From Alitiscatomonas aceti (lineage in GTDB: Bacteria > Bacillota > Clostridia > Lachnospirales > Lachnospiraceae), in NCBI RefSeq assembly GCF_025567195.1, contig NZ_JAOQJF010000009.1, positions 1 through 64,000 on the forward strand: DNA of 64,000 bases, read 5' to 3'. Below the pieces are notes generated by a model. The model saw nothing but the letters and a program-made list of their open reading frames with translations, did no database searches and was not told the DNA's origin. This document shows positions 1 through 8,635 of this stretch, piece after piece (position 1 is the stretch's first letter; each line of letters opens with the position of its first letter). The position numbers and the translations under genes are program-made.

Positions 1-57
1 CTCACTGAAAAAGAAATCAACAATCTTTTTCAGAACTGTATCCTCCTGGACTCCTGA
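1..57 (+). CDS. C-terminal fragment of an upstream gene (unknown)
   Basis: The first frame is open from base 1 to a TGA at 55-57 and encodes an 18-residue tail beginning LTEKEIN. It is in the direction of the phage genes. Too little is visible to name a product, and the reading frame could be accidental. Confidence 0.3.
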   Translation, partial: LTEKEINNLFQNCILLDS

Positions 58-117
58 GTACTATGTTTTGAGAGAAACGACGGAAGTCAGGTAACATACT
101 CATCTGTAAAAAACAAT

Positions 118-237
118 ATGAAGGATCTGATAAGACTTGCACTGATTTTTCTTGCCGCGATTTATCTTGGAAAAGCGGTATACTGTTCATTACGGCTTCT
201 CGGGGAAGTCTGGAAGGAGCGTAGATCATGCCAGTAG
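118..237 (+). CDS. Possible 39-residue membrane peptide
   Basis: A short frame from ATG 118 encodes a peptide whose residues 4-23 form one hydrophobic stretch (LIRLALIFLAAIYLG), followed by a basic tail. It overlaps the next gene by 10 bases, and that gene's ribosome site (GGAAGGAG) lies inside it. No good ribosome site precedes its own ATG, so it may not be translated. Confidence 0.25.
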   Translation: MKDLIRLALIFLAAIYLGKAVYCSLRLLGEVWKERRSCQ

Positions 238-428
238 GAAATCCAAAACCACAGACAATAGCGTCTGAAAGGTACCAGAAAAAAGCGGGGTACATTTCAA
301 AGGCCTTTAAACTCAAACGCGAGGTGGCAGAATCCTTTGCTGAGGCCTGTGAGAAGGCCGGAGTAAGCCAGGCCGGACAGATTACAAAGATGATGAAAGA
401 ATTTGTTGAGGAAGTAAACCAGAATTAA
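228..428 (+). CDS. Small phage protein, possible ribbon-helix-helix DNA-binding protein
   Basis: This is a 66-residue, lysine- and glutamate-rich protein. Its central segment, residues 24-60 (starting KLKREVAESFAEACEKAG and continuing through an SQAGQI turn), resembles the strand-helix-helix layout of Arc-like ribbon-helix-helix proteins. GGAAGGAG sits 7 bases before the ATG. It is the last gene before an intrinsic terminator and just upstream of the packaging genes, a place where phages often keep late regulators. The fold assignment is inferred from the pattern only. Confidence 0.65.
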   Translation: MPVGNPKPQTIASERYQKKAGYISKAFKLKREVAESFAEACEKAGVSQAGQITKMMKEFVEEVNQN

Positions 429-441
429 TAAGGCTCTTTGG

Positions 442-470
442 GCACCTGTCACAGCGGACAGGTGCTTTTT
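442..470 (+). terminator. Intrinsic terminator before the packaging module
   Basis: Perfect 9-bp stem GCACCTGTC / GACAGGTGC (442-450 and 457-465) with a 6-base loop, followed by five T. It separates the small regulatory gene from the terminase operon. Confidence 0.9.
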
Positions 471-654
471 ATATGGCTGCTGACAGAAAAACAGGCAGAA
501 AAAGGGAATTTATCGGCTTCGGGAAGGCGTAAGGTACTACCAGACCCCCGGCCCCCGTGCGGGGCGTGGAAGGCCCGGCATTTTTGGCTTTCCGGAACAT
601 TTTTTCAGGGCACTTCCTTCCTCTTTCTGGGGGCCGGACAGGAGGCGTAGAAAG
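471..654 (+). other. Gap before terminase: possible cos/pac region
   Basis: This 184-base stretch between terminator and terminase has no convincing gene. It contains a GC-rich block with a small hairpin (CCCCG/CGGGG near 553-563) and a Shine-Dalgarno GGAGG at about 640. A packaging site is often found just upstream of the small terminase subunit, so that is the main suggestion, but nothing here proves it. Confidence 0.3.
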
Positions 655-1191
655 ATGATTGTTAATCAGAAGCAGCTGGCGGAATGCCTGGGCATCAGCT
701 CCAGGAGAGTGCGCCAGTTAAGGGAAGAAGGGCTGTTTAAGCTGACCCAGGAAGGGAAAGGATACAACCTGGAAAAAAGCATCCAGGAATACATTGAGTA
801 CAAAGTAAATGCGGAAACGGGACGCCGGGCATCTATATCGAAAGAGGAGGTGCAGGCAGAGCATGAGGAAGTCAAGAAGCAGATCTCTCTTCTGAAGCTC
901 CGACGGCTTCGACGGGAACTTCATGAGGCGTCCGATGTGGAAGCGTTTTTGACAGATATGCTGCTCCGGTTTAAGAACCGGCTTTTGTCGGTGCCTTCCA
1001 GGCTGGCCATGCAGATTGCCGGGGAATCTGATATCAACGAAATCATACAGATCATTAAAAAGGAACTGGGAGCGGTGCTGGAAGAACTTTCAGAGTATGA
1101 TCCGGATGAAATTGACGGCGGCTCGGCCGGAGGGGACTATGATCCGGAGGAGGATGATCTGGAAGGGGAGGAGGGAGAGGACAGCGAATAA
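655..1191 (+). CDS. Terminase small subunit
   Basis: A 178-residue protein that should bind the packaging site and load it onto the large subunit. Residues 2-45 form a winged-helix/MerR-like DNA-binding region (KQLAECLGISSRRVRQLREE), as in lambda Nu1-type small terminases. The middle is a charged helical segment suited to oligomerisation. The tail, residues 145-178, is very acidic (runs of D and E). GGAGGCG lies 8 bases before the ATG. The GpA-type large subunit follows 15 bases later. The family is clear from fold pattern and position; exact family membership is inferred. Confidence 0.88.
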   Translation: MIVNQKQLAECLGISSRRVRQLREEGLFKLTQEGKGYNLEKSIQEYIEYKVNAETGRRASISKEEVQAEHEEVKKQISLLKLRRLRRELHEASDVEAFLTDMLLRFKNRLLSVPSRLAMQIAGESDINEIIQIIKKELGAVLEELSEYDPDEIDGGSAGGDYDPEEDDLEGEEGEDSE

Positions 1192-1206
1192 AGGAGGGGT
1201 GCCAGG

Positions 1207-3060
1207 GTGACGCAGAGAAGCAGGAACAGAAAGAAAACGGGACAGCTTTTCCGCCGGACCATAAAGAAGGCCCTGGCTATCCAGGACGAGATCACAGTCA
1301 GCCAGTGGGCGGAACGTTACCGGGTATTGGATGAGAGCAGCAATCTGTCCGGGAAATGGTCCAATGCGGTCACACCGTATCTGGTGGGAATCATGGATGC
1401 ATTCAATGATCCCAGGATCCGGGAAATTTATCTGTGCAAAGGTTCCCAGCTGGGAGGAACAGAGGCTCTTATCAATATGCTAGGGTATATTATCTGTGAG
1501 GAGCCGGGACCGGCACTGATCGTATATCCGTCCGATGACCTGGCAAAGGATGTTTCCAATGATAAGCTGAAACCGGCGTTCCGCCTGGTTCCGGAGATCC
1601 GGAAACAGTTCAGCGAAACAAGATCGAAAGAGCTGCGGCTTAAATTTAAGTCCATGAACATTAATATTACCGGAGCCGGGTCGCCTTCAAAATTGGCATC
1701 CAGGGCAATCCGGTATCTTTTTTTTGATGAGATCGACAAAATGGGCGGGGCCAGCAAAAAGGAGGCATCTCCTTACAGCCTGGCCATGGAACGAATCAAA
1801 ACGTTTAAGACCCAGAGTAAGGTGTATGCCTGTTCAACACCCACCTTAAAGACCAATTATATCTGGCAGCTTCATGACAGCGCTGATGAGGTTCGGGAGT
1901 ATTTTGTTCCATGTCCGCACTGTGAGGCCATGATCCGGCTGGAGTTTAAACATATTCTTTACGACAAGGATCCGGAAAAGGACATGTCTCCTTATGAACG
2001 GGCACAGACATCCTCCTATGTGTGCCCGGAATGCGGCTGCGAGATCCTGGACAGGGATAAGCCGCGGATGCTGCGGAAGGGGGAATGGAGGGCTGTCAAA
2101 AAACGGGGAGTCGGGAACCCGAAAACCGTGGGTTTTCGGCTCAACTCTTTGTACAGCGTATTTGTAACATGGGCGGATGTAGCGGAAGAGTTTCTGAAAT
2201 CGAAAGATGATCCGGAAATGCTCCAGAACTTTGCCAACAGCTGGCTGGCCGAACCCTGGGAAGATACGAAACTGAAGACAACCGAAGATCTTGTGAAAGA
2301 ACGGCAGACGGAGTATGAGGAATCTGAGGTGCCGGACTGGGCTGTGGAACTGACCGGTGGCATCGACGTCCAGGAAACCAGTGTATACTGGGTGATCCGA
2401 GCCTGGGGCGAACACTGGACCAGCCAGCTGGTTGCCAGAGGACAGGCCGTGAACCTGTGGGAGGTGGACGGGATCATGAATCTGAATTATCAGAAACGGG
2501 ATGGGACGCAGATGGCTCCCAGCCTGGTCCTGGTAGACTCCGGAGACCAGACGGATATGGTGTATGACTTCTGTGTGGATACTGCCGAGTATACGTTGCC
2601 CAGTAAGGGCGCGAGTAAAAAGCTGGAGACTGATTATAAGATCAGCACCATCAATAAGGCCGGTTCCAGGGCTACGGGGCATCCGCTTGTCATGGTGGAT
2701 ACTTCCAAATATAAGGACCGTATCGCGGCCCGTATGGCCAGGAAAAACGGAAATGGTGCCTGGATGGTATTCCGGGGAATTGACGATGAGTATGCTGCCC
2801 AGGTCACTGCAGAACACAAGATCAATGAACGTCAGGCAAATGGAAAGATTGTCCAGAAGTGGGTTCCCAAAGGCAGCCATAAGGATAACCATTACCTGGA
2901 CGCGGAGGTATATGCTATGGCGGCTGCGGATATCCGCGGGGCGAGGACCTGGCATCTGGACAAATATGAGCCGTCGGAGGCTCCTAAAAAATCCCGGTCT
3001 GGCTCTGAGGCGAAGGAAGAGCAGTGGATCCGGGAAAATGAACTGGAGGGATGGATATAA
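1207..3060 (+). CDS. Terminase large subunit, GpA family
   Basis: The 617-residue packaging motor and nuclease. It starts at a GTG with GGAGGGG upstream. The ATPase half carries the deviant Walker A loop typical of GpA (GSQLGGTE, about residues 80-87) and Walker B YLFFDEID near residue 176. Two CxxC pairs (CPHC near 236 and CPEC near 272) suggest a zinc ribbon. The C-terminal nuclease half has acidic residues in GGIDVQE, LVDSGDQTD and the final HYLDAEVYA. Length and motif order match lambda-type GpA (about 640 residues), so the protein looks intact. GpA terminases are associated with cos-type packaging. Confidence 0.96.
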   Translation: MTQRSRNRKKTGQLFRRTIKKALAIQDEITVSQWAERYRVLDESSNLSGKWSNAVTPYLVGIMDAFNDPRIREIYLCKGSQLGGTEALINMLGYIICEEPGPALIVYPSDDLAKDVSNDKLKPAFRLVPEIRKQFSETRSKELRLKFKSMNINITGAGSPSKLASRAIRYLFFDEIDKMGGASKKEASPYSLAMERIKTFKTQSKVYACSTPTLKTNYIWQLHDSADEVREYFVPCPHCEAMIRLEFKHILYDKDPEKDMSPYERAQTSSYVCPECGCEILDRDKPRMLRKGEWRAVKKRGVGNPKTVGFRLNSLYSVFVTWADVAEEFLKSKDDPEMLQNFANSWLAEPWEDTKLKTTEDLVKERQTEYEESEVPDWAVELTGGIDVQETSVYWVIRAWGEHWTSQLVARGQAVNLWEVDGIMNLNYQKRDGTQMAPSLVLVDSGDQTDMVYDFCVDTAEYTLPSKGASKKLETDYKISTINKAGSRATGHPLVMVDTSKYKDRIAARMARKNGNGAWMVFRGIDDEYAAQVTAEHKINERQANGKIVQKWVPKGSHKDNHYLDAEVYAMAAADIRGARTWHLDKYEPSEAPKKSRSGSEAKEEQWIRENELEGWI

Positions 3061-3061
3061 G

Positions 3062-3292
3062 ATGGAAGAACAGAATGGTACAGCAAGAGAGCAGTTAGAA
3101 AATATCAATGAGGCAATTTACAACATCCTGGCGGGTGGTCAGAGCTATAAGATCGGATCCAGGTCTCTGACCAGGGCAGATCTGGCCACGCTGATCGCAG
3201 AGAGGAACCGGCTGGAGTCCCAGCTGGATGGCGGCGGCTCTTTACTTGCGGGAGCATATGCCGCAGATTTCGGTCCGGATAACAGGAGGTAG
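3062..3292 (+). CDS. Head-tail connector, gpW/DUF6148-like
   Basis: A 76-residue protein between terminase and portal, the slot of lambda gpW. It has an N-terminal helix (REQLENINEAIYNILAGG), a beta-hairpin (YKIGSRSLT) and a second helix (RADLATLIAERNRLESQL), the gpW layout. A longer reading of the same frame runs back inside the terminase gene, but the ATG at 3062, right after the terminase stop, is the sensible start. The stop is followed two bases later by the portal ATG. Confidence 0.85.
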   Translation: MEEQNGTAREQLENINEAIYNILAGGQSYKIGSRSLTRADLATLIAERNRLESQLDGGGSLLAGAYAADFGPDNRR

Positions 3293-3294
3293 CC

Positions 3295-4830
3295 ATGAAT
3301 ATCATTGACAGTATTGCCGGATACATAAGTCCACGGTGGGGTGCTCTGCGTGCTGAATGGCGGAATACGCTGGAGGCATACAGAGGAAATTATGACGCCG
3401 GGGCGGATGGAAGGCTCCAGAGCCAGTGGAATATCCAGAACCTGTCTGGGGAAATGACGGACCGGTATGACCGGGACCGGGTCCGGGCCAGGGCGCGGGA
3501 CCTGGAAAGAAATTCAGATACCATGAATTCGGTCGTCCGGGCATTCCGCCGCAATGTGATTGGGAGCGGCATCCACATACGGGTGACAACCGGGGATGCG
3601 GATATCAACGAAACACTGGAGAAAATGTGGAAAAAGTGGTGCAAACGGTTTAACTGTGATGTGACTGGCCAGCAGTCCTTCACCCAAATCGTCCGGATGT
3701 GTATCCAGAGAAAGATCGTGGATGGCGGGATCCTGGTCGTGAAGCGGTATACGAACCAGGGAATCCTTCCTCTTCAGCTCCAGATTTTAGAGGTGGATGA
3801 GCTGGATATTTCCCAGCTTGCGCCAAAGAGGAAAGGGAACCGGGTTGTAGGCGGAATTGAATATAACCGGTGGAACCGGCCGGAGGGGTACTGGATCCGG
3901 CAGTATTCCATTGACGGATACACCCAGACAGAGCCGGTTTACATCGAGGCTAAGGATGTGGTTTTTTATTTTTCCAAGAAGCGGCCATCCCAGATCCGGG
4001 AGATTTCGGATCTCAGCCCGTCCCTTACCAGGATCAAGGATATGAACGAGTTCATGCATGCGGTGACACTGAAGGAAAAGATCGCAGCCTGTCTGGCAGT
4101 CTTTATCAAACGGATTGCTTCGATTGGAGGGCCAGGTCGCGGGTCACATAAGGCGGGGCCGGATGCGACGTATGCGGGAAAACGGGTGGTCCCAGGAATG
4201 ATCATGGAGCTGAATGCCGGAGACGAGGCGCAGATGCTGAACCCGGCCGGGCAGGGGACAGACGCCACATCATTTATAAAGACATTGCAGCGGATGGTAT
4301 CATCCTCCAATGGCCTGTCTTATGAATCCACATCCCGGGATATGTCTGAAACAAATTATGCGTCAGCAAGGCAGTCTATGATTGAAGATGATCTGACGTA
4401 TGGAGAGGAAAGAGAGATTTTGGTTGAAAATTTTCTGGATGAGATCTATGAGTCGTTTGTGATCTCCTGCTGGCTGAAGGGTGTGATTCAGGCGGCAGAT
4501 TTCTGGGAAAACCTGGAACGGTATCTGTCCCATGAATGGGTGGTGATCCCCAGACGATGGATCGACCCATATAAGGAGGCCAGCGCCAACAGCGTGGCAT
4601 TAAAGACTGGGCAGAAAACATTCCAGCAGTCCTGTACGGAGAATGGCCGGGACTGGAAACAGGTAATTGATGAAATGGCAGACGCCAGGGATTACGCCAA
4701 TGACCGGGGAATCGACCTTATGGCCATGATCTCCGGCCGGGATCCCGGCAGCAGTGAAATGGAGGAGAGTTATGGGCAGAGTGCAGATCAGGGAAAGGCC
4801 TATGCGGAAGAATCCGAAGGGAGAGAATGA
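3295..4830 (+). CDS. Portal protein, lambda gpB family
   Basis: The 511-residue portal forms the dodecameric ring through which DNA enters the capsid. N-terminal features include the early WNIQNLSGEMTDRYDRDRVR region and RDLERNSDTMNSVVRAFRRN, typical of lambda-type portals that keep long helices around the channel. The stretch ending RDMSETNYASARQS, about residue 360, is a hallmark of this family. AGGAGG lies just upstream of the ATG. The last 59 bases overlap the protease gene, a common head-gene arrangement. Length is normal (lambda gpB 533). Confidence 0.95.
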   Translation: MNIIDSIAGYISPRWGALRAEWRNTLEAYRGNYDAGADGRLQSQWNIQNLSGEMTDRYDRDRVRARARDLERNSDTMNSVVRAFRRNVIGSGIHIRVTTGDADINETLEKMWKKWCKRFNCDVTGQQSFTQIVRMCIQRKIVDGGILVVKRYTNQGILPLQLQILEVDELDISQLAPKRKGNRVVGGIEYNRWNRPEGYWIRQYSIDGYTQTEPVYIEAKDVVFYFSKKRPSQIREISDLSPSLTRIKDMNEFMHAVTLKEKIAACLAVFIKRIASIGGPGRGSHKAGPDATYAGKRVVPGMIMELNAGDEAQMLNPAGQGTDATSFIKTLQRMVSSSNGLSYESTSRDMSETNYASARQSMIEDDLTYGEEREILVENFLDEIYESFVISCWLKGVIQAADFWENLERYLSHEWVVIPRRWIDPYKEASANSVALKTGQKTFQQSCTENGRDWKQVIDEMADARDYANDRGIDLMAMISGRDPGSSEMEESYGQSADQGKAYAEESEGRE

Positions 4831-5413
4831 TTTTTTTCCGGTCCGGTTTATGGATGCGGGAATCCGTTCCATGGAGGGCGAGGGAAATAAAAGAAGGTTT
4901 GAATTGTCCTTTTCTTCTGAGGAACCGTATGGCCGGTGGTTCGGGTCCGAGATCCTGGACCATACGGAGGGGTGCATGGATCTGGAACGGTTAAACTCCA
5001 TCGGAGTCCTTTTATTTAACCATGACACAGACCGGGTACTGGGAAAGGTGGAAAAGGCCTGGAATCAGGAGAACCGGGGAATGGCCGTGGTGGAGTTTGA
5101 CGATGATGAAGCTGCGGAAACGATCCGGAAGAAGGTGGCCGGGGGAACCTTAAAGGGAGTTTCAGTCCGGTACAGCGTGGATACCTGGGAGGAGGTCATG
5201 GCGGGAAAGAAATCCTCTGACGGACGGTTTATGGGCCCCTGTTACATTGCTAAAAAATGGACACCGCTGGAGATCAGCATCGTATCCGTACCGGCGGATC
5301 CGACGGTCGGTGTGGGGAGGGATTTTGCAGGTGAGAACGGAGCCACAGGCTCTGGGCTGGACGTTTTTGAACGGATGGTTCGGGTGAACGAGAACCGGAT
5401 AAAGAAAAGATAG
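4772..5413 (+). CDS. Prohead serine protease
   Basis: A 213-residue HK97-type maturation protease (S78/U35-like) that trims capsid precursors. The catalytic His is likely in LLFNHD and the Ser in GTLKGVSVRY, followed by the conserved tail WTPLEISIVSVPADPT. The ATG at 4772 is chosen because GGAGGAG lies 6-12 bases before it; an upstream ATG at 4754 has no such site. The gene starts inside the portal gene and is followed by a terminator-like hairpin, which may limit read-through into the capsid genes. Confidence 0.92.
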   Translation: MGRVQIRERPMRKNPKGENDFFPVRFMDAGIRSMEGEGNKRRFELSFSSEEPYGRWFGSEILDHTEGCMDLERLNSIGVLLFNHDTDRVLGKVEKAWNQENRGMAVVEFDDDEAAETIRKKVAGGTLKGVSVRYSVDTWEEVMAGKKSSDGRFMGPCYIAKKWTPLEISIVSVPADPTVGVGRDFAGENGATGSGLDVFERMVRVNENRIKKR

Positions 5414-5419
5414 TAACCA

Positions 5420-5449
5420 GAGCGTCCTTCATACGGGGGCGTTCTTTTT
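5420..5449 (+). terminator. Terminator-like hairpin inside the head operon (copy 1 of 2)
   Basis: GAGCGTCC pairs with GGGCGTTC through two wobble pairs and is followed by five T. The surrounding sequence from 5411 (TAGTAACCAGAGCGTCCTTC) is nearly repeated at 24398 upstream of the endolysin gene. It may act as a partial terminator that lowers expression downstream. Confidence 0.7.
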
Positions 5450-5483
5450 ATACTCAAAATCAGACGGAAGGGAGGGGAAGAAC

Positions 5484-5726
5484 ATGAATAATATGGAACA
5501 GGCCATGAGGAAAGCCGTTGCGGCGCTTACGGGTAAAAAGGAACCGGAGGTTCCGGCAGGATCCATGGAACAGATCTGTGAATTTCTCGCAGAGCACTAC
5601 AAAGCGCCATCGGGTCCGGCGTTTACCCAGGTCCAGGCCCCGGCAACAGCCGCCGGTGAGACGCCGACGAAAGCCGAGTATGACGCCCTGGTGCAGAAGC
5701 TGAAGGACGCGGGAATCTTTAAATAA
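5484..5726 (+). CDS. Small head-fibre-like protein
   Basis: An 80-residue protein with a helical N-terminus, a proline/alanine-rich middle (residues 41-60) and the C-terminal motif PTKAEYDALVQKLKDAGIF. That ending is common in small capsid-decorating 'head fibre' proteins of Firmicute phages. A strong GGAAGGGAGGGG site precedes the ATG. It lies between protease and capsid genes. The function is inferred from its ending and position. Confidence 0.7.
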   Translation: MNNMEQAMRKAVAALTGKKEPEVPAGSMEQICEFLAEHYKAPSGPAFTQVQAPATAAGETPTKAEYDALVQKLKDAGIFK

Positions 5727-5770
5727 TGATAAAAACAGATGCCGGAGAACATCCGGGGAAGGAGAATGGA

Positions 5771-7303
5771 ATGACAGTACAGGAAATGATTGCAAGACAG
5801 AGACAGATCACTGACCAGGCGCGGAGTGAGGGCCGGGATCTGACGGAAGCGGAAAAGGCGGAGTTTGACAGACTCCAGGGACAGATCGATGCCGGAGACG
5901 GAAACCGTGGCTCGGCCACAGGCGGACAGGAACCTCCGGCATCTGCTCCCGGGAAAGAGGATCCGGATGCGGCGGGACAGAGGGCGGCTCTGGCGGAGCG
6001 TGCGCGGATCAGCGAGATCCAGGGACTCTGCCGGAAATTCGGAGTGGACCCGGACCCGTTTGTTTCCAGGGGAGACAGTATTGACCAGGTCCGGGCGGCT
6101 GTACTGGACCAGCTGGAAAGAAATGGATCGCCTGTTTCAGTCCGTGTTACTGCGGATGCAGGGGACAAGAAACGGGCTGCCATGGTGGACGGGATCCTTT
6201 TAAGGAATAATATTCCTGTGGAAACGCCTGCAGAAGGCGCCAGGGAGTTCCGCGGTACGTCCTTAAGGATGATCGCAGCCAGCTGTCTGGCGGAGGAGGA
6301 TAGTGAAAACAGCAGAAATTATTATATGATGGGGGCCAACGAGCTGTTTGAAGAGACCATGAGAAGGTCATTTTACAATCCGTCTTCTGCTTTTCCGGCC
6401 ATCATGGACCAGACCATCCGGAAGGCCTATGTGGAGGGCCATAAGACAGCGCCCGTAACCTTTGACCAGTTTACCTCCAGGGGTACGCTTACAGATTTTA
6501 AGAAGGCGGATAATTATTATATCCAGGGCAGCTTCGGGGAATTTCTGGAGGTACCGGAAAACGGGGAATTAAAGCATACGCTTCCGACGGACGAAAAGCT
6601 GCCCCAGAGACAGCTTAAGACCTATGGTCGTCAGTTCACCATGTCCCGTCAGGCGTTTATCAACGACGACATGGGAGTTGTCACCACACTTCCGGCCAGG
6701 GCAGCAAGGGCATCCAGGACCACGATCAACAACCAGGTATATAAGGTCCTTACCGGCAGCCAGAAGATTTATGACGGAAAGCCGCTGTTTACGGCGGAGC
6801 ATAAAAATATCCTGGCACAGGGAACTGAGATCAGCCAGGAGGCAGTCCAGTCGATGATCCTGGCGCTGGGCGGCCATAAAAAGAAAATGGATGGCGTGGA
6901 CCAGGCCGTCATTATCCGGCCAGCTGTAATGGTGGTTCCTCTGGGGTATAAATTCCAGATGTATACGCTGTTCCATTCCACGACCATCAGCGCATCCGGA
7001 ACGGTAAATCCTCTTTACCAGTATAAGGATATGATCCAGGTTGTGGAGGACGCCACCTTAAACGCTCTGATCCCTTCCGGCCCGATCCCGTGGTACCTGG
7101 TTGGCGATGCCAATGATACCGATTTTATCCAGGTGGACTACTTAAACGGCCAGGATATTCCCAATATCCGCCGGATGGAGGCCCCGGGACAGCTGGGTTT
7201 CGTGTGGGATGTGTATCTGGACTGGGGCATTACAGTGCTGGATTACCGTGGGGCTGTGAAGAATCCGGGCGTGGAAATTAAAAGCCCCATTGCACTGGCG
7301 TAA
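5771..7303 (+). CDS. Major capsid protein (HK97-fold, gpT-like)
   Basis: A 510-residue capsid subunit. Residues 1-130 form a charged helical region (ARQRQITDQARSEGRDLTEA) that probably works as an internal scaffold removed by the upstream protease. The capsid part follows, including KLPQRQLKTYGRQFTMSRQ and RASRTTINNQVYKVLTG, a pattern seen in Mu gpT-like capsid proteins. The ATG at 5771 has GGGAAGGAG 6 bases upstream. An in-frame ATG at 5726 has no ribosome site and overlaps the previous stop. Confidence 0.93.
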   Translation: MTVQEMIARQRQITDQARSEGRDLTEAEKAEFDRLQGQIDAGDGNRGSATGGQEPPASAPGKEDPDAAGQRAALAERARISEIQGLCRKFGVDPDPFVSRGDSIDQVRAAVLDQLERNGSPVSVRVTADAGDKKRAAMVDGILLRNNIPVETPAEGAREFRGTSLRMIAASCLAEEDSENSRNYYMMGANELFEETMRRSFYNPSSAFPAIMDQTIRKAYVEGHKTAPVTFDQFTSRGTLTDFKKADNYYIQGSFGEFLEVPENGELKHTLPTDEKLPQRQLKTYGRQFTMSRQAFINDDMGVVTTLPARAARASRTTINNQVYKVLTGSQKIYDGKPLFTAEHKNILAQGTEISQEAVQSMILALGGHKKKMDGVDQAVIIRPAVMVVPLGYKFQMYTLFHSTTISASGTVNPLYQYKDMIQVVEDATLNALIPSGPIPWYLVGDANDTDFIQVDYLNGQDIPNIRRMEAPGQLGFVWDVYLDWGITVLDYRGAVKNPGVEIKSPIALA

Positions 7304-7320
7304 GGAAAGGAGAAAAGATT

Positions 7321-7650
7321 ATGGCAAAAACTGCGGCATACTGGCAGAAAGGCGACAGCCTGGATTATACGAACAAAACGGACCAGACGATCCCGGCCGG
7401 GACCGTGCTGGTATTCGGGAAACGGATGGGAGTGGCCGGGACAGAGATCCCGGCCGGGGAGACTGGTTCCATCCATGTAACAGGAGTGTTTGAGATCCCG
7501 AAAAAGAGCGGGGTCGCCCTGGTGATGGGGGATCCGGTGACATTTACGGATGAAAATGGTATTGATAAGGCATCTTCAGATCCTATGGGGTATGCGGTCA
7601 GAGACGCGGCGGCGCAGGATGCGGCTGTGCTCGTCAAGCTTCCGGGGTGA
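7321..7650 (+). CDS. DUF2190 family capsid-associated protein
   Basis: A 109-residue, beta-rich protein with the DUF2190 signature: YWQKGDSLDYTN at the start, IPAGTVLVFG, GVFEIPKKSG and a C-terminal AAAQDAAVLVKLPG. Members sit directly after the capsid gene and are thought to decorate or stabilise the shell. AAAGGAG precedes the ATG. The stop overlaps the region that starts the next gene. Confidence 0.88.
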   Translation: MAKTAAYWQKGDSLDYTNKTDQTIPAGTVLVFGKRMGVAGTEIPAGETGSIHVTGVFEIPKKSGVALVMGDPVTFTDENGIDKASSDPMGYAVRDAAAQDAAVLVKLPG

Positions 7651-7652
7651 TC

Positions 7653-7985
7653 ATGAAGGGGTTTAAGGATATCGTGAGGGCAGATGCATCAAGAATCTTT
7701 TTAAATCCGGAGGAGTTCGGGGAGACGCATATCATCAACGGGAAGGAGTATAAGATCGTCCTGGATGACAATGAAGAGGTGGAACGGCGGATCACAAAGG
7801 GAGCTTTTGCATACCGGGAGGGAAATTACCGGGTGCAGAAGCTCTTTTATGTGGCGGCGGAGGCGTTTGGACGGCTTCCGCCGGTGGGCCGGAATCTTTC
7901 CCTGGATGGAAAGGATTATATCATTACAGACGCGGCGGATGAATCCGGGATCTATTCTATCAGTCTGGAGGCGGTGCGGTCGTGA
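7653..7985 (+). CDS. Head-tail completion protein (FII-like)
   Basis: About 110 residues, beta-rich, with KGFKDIVRADASRIFLNPEEF at the N-terminus and GRLPPVGRNLSLDGKDYIIT near the end. The short size, the position after the capsid gene and the pattern of turns fit the lambda FII/neck-stopper group. The ATG at 7653 is preferred; a GTG at 7647 in frame would add two residues. It overlaps the next gene by 4 bases. The family assignment is moderate. Confidence 0.7.
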   Translation: MKGFKDIVRADASRIFLNPEEFGETHIINGKEYKIVLDDNEEVERRITKGAFAYREGNYRVQKLFYVAAEAFGRLPPVGRNLSLDGKDYIITDAADESGIYSISLEAVRS

Positions 7986-8635
7986 TTGCGGTTTCAGTGG
8001 ATGAGGGATCCTTAAGGGAAGTGGAGGCGGCTCTTCTGGCGGCGGGACAGAACCCGAAGGCAGAAATGAAGCGGGTTTTAAACCAGGTTGCCGGTGAAAC
8101 AGAAAAGAAACTGTACCAGAAGGTCATGGAGACGTATACGGTGAAGCGGCGGGCATTTCCCAAAGATATCCTGAAGTTAAAAAAGGCGGCCCAGTCGAAT
8201 CTTAAGGCTGTGATCCTGGTACAGAGCGGGCCGCCGGCATTAAGACGGGGATTTAAGGTAAAGAAAAACGGAAAGAAGAAAGCAGCCCAGGCTGTGGTAA
8301 AGAAAAACGGGGATATGAAGGAGCTGGTGGTGGATGGACGGAAGGCCTTTGTGACCACCATGCACAACTCCGGAGAAGGAGCGGAGGATCATGTGGCTGT
8401 TTTCCAGCGGATCGGGAAGGGGAGGATCATGAAGCAGCCGGGAAGCCATTCCAGGGCATCCGGGAAGCGGCTGGAGAAGCTCCGGAAAAATGATCACAGA
8501 GCGGCCATTAAGGAGCTGTTCGGTCCCAGCGCATCCAAGATGTCAGAGGTGATGTTCCTGGAGATGTACGGGGATGTGGGAAGGGTGCTTTTAAACGAGA
8601 TGCAGAAGGCCATAAGCCAGGGAGGTAAGAAATGA
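7982..8635 (+). CDS. Minor tail protein, gpZ-like
   Basis: 217 residues, very basic (pairs of K throughout residues 85-110), beginning at a GTG that overlaps the previous stop. The core, with LNQVAGETEKKLYQKVMETYTVKR and LKAVILVQSGPPALR, resembles the prophage minor tail protein Z family, which works at the head-tail junction. The neighbours, a completion protein before and a tail terminator candidate after, agree with this. Confidence 0.8.
   Translation: MIAVSVDEGSLREVEAALLAAGQNPKAEMKRVLNQVAGETEKKLYQKVMETYTVKRRAFPKDILKLKKAAQSNLKAVILVQSGPPALRRGFKVKKNGKKKAAQAVVKKNGDMKELVVDGRKAFVTTMHNSGEGAEDHVAVFQRIGKGRIMKQPGSHSRASGKRLEKLRKNDHRAAIKELFGPSASKMSEVMFLEMYGDVGRVLLNEMQKAISQGGKK

Noticed and set aside
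438..650. A 70-codon frame between terminator and terminase
   Set aside because: It runs through the terminator hairpin, has no ribosome site and an odd composition.
1846..3108. Long antisense frame opposite the terminase gene
   Set aside because: It mirrors GC-rich codon structure; it has no ribosome site and its sequence is low in sense-like patterns.
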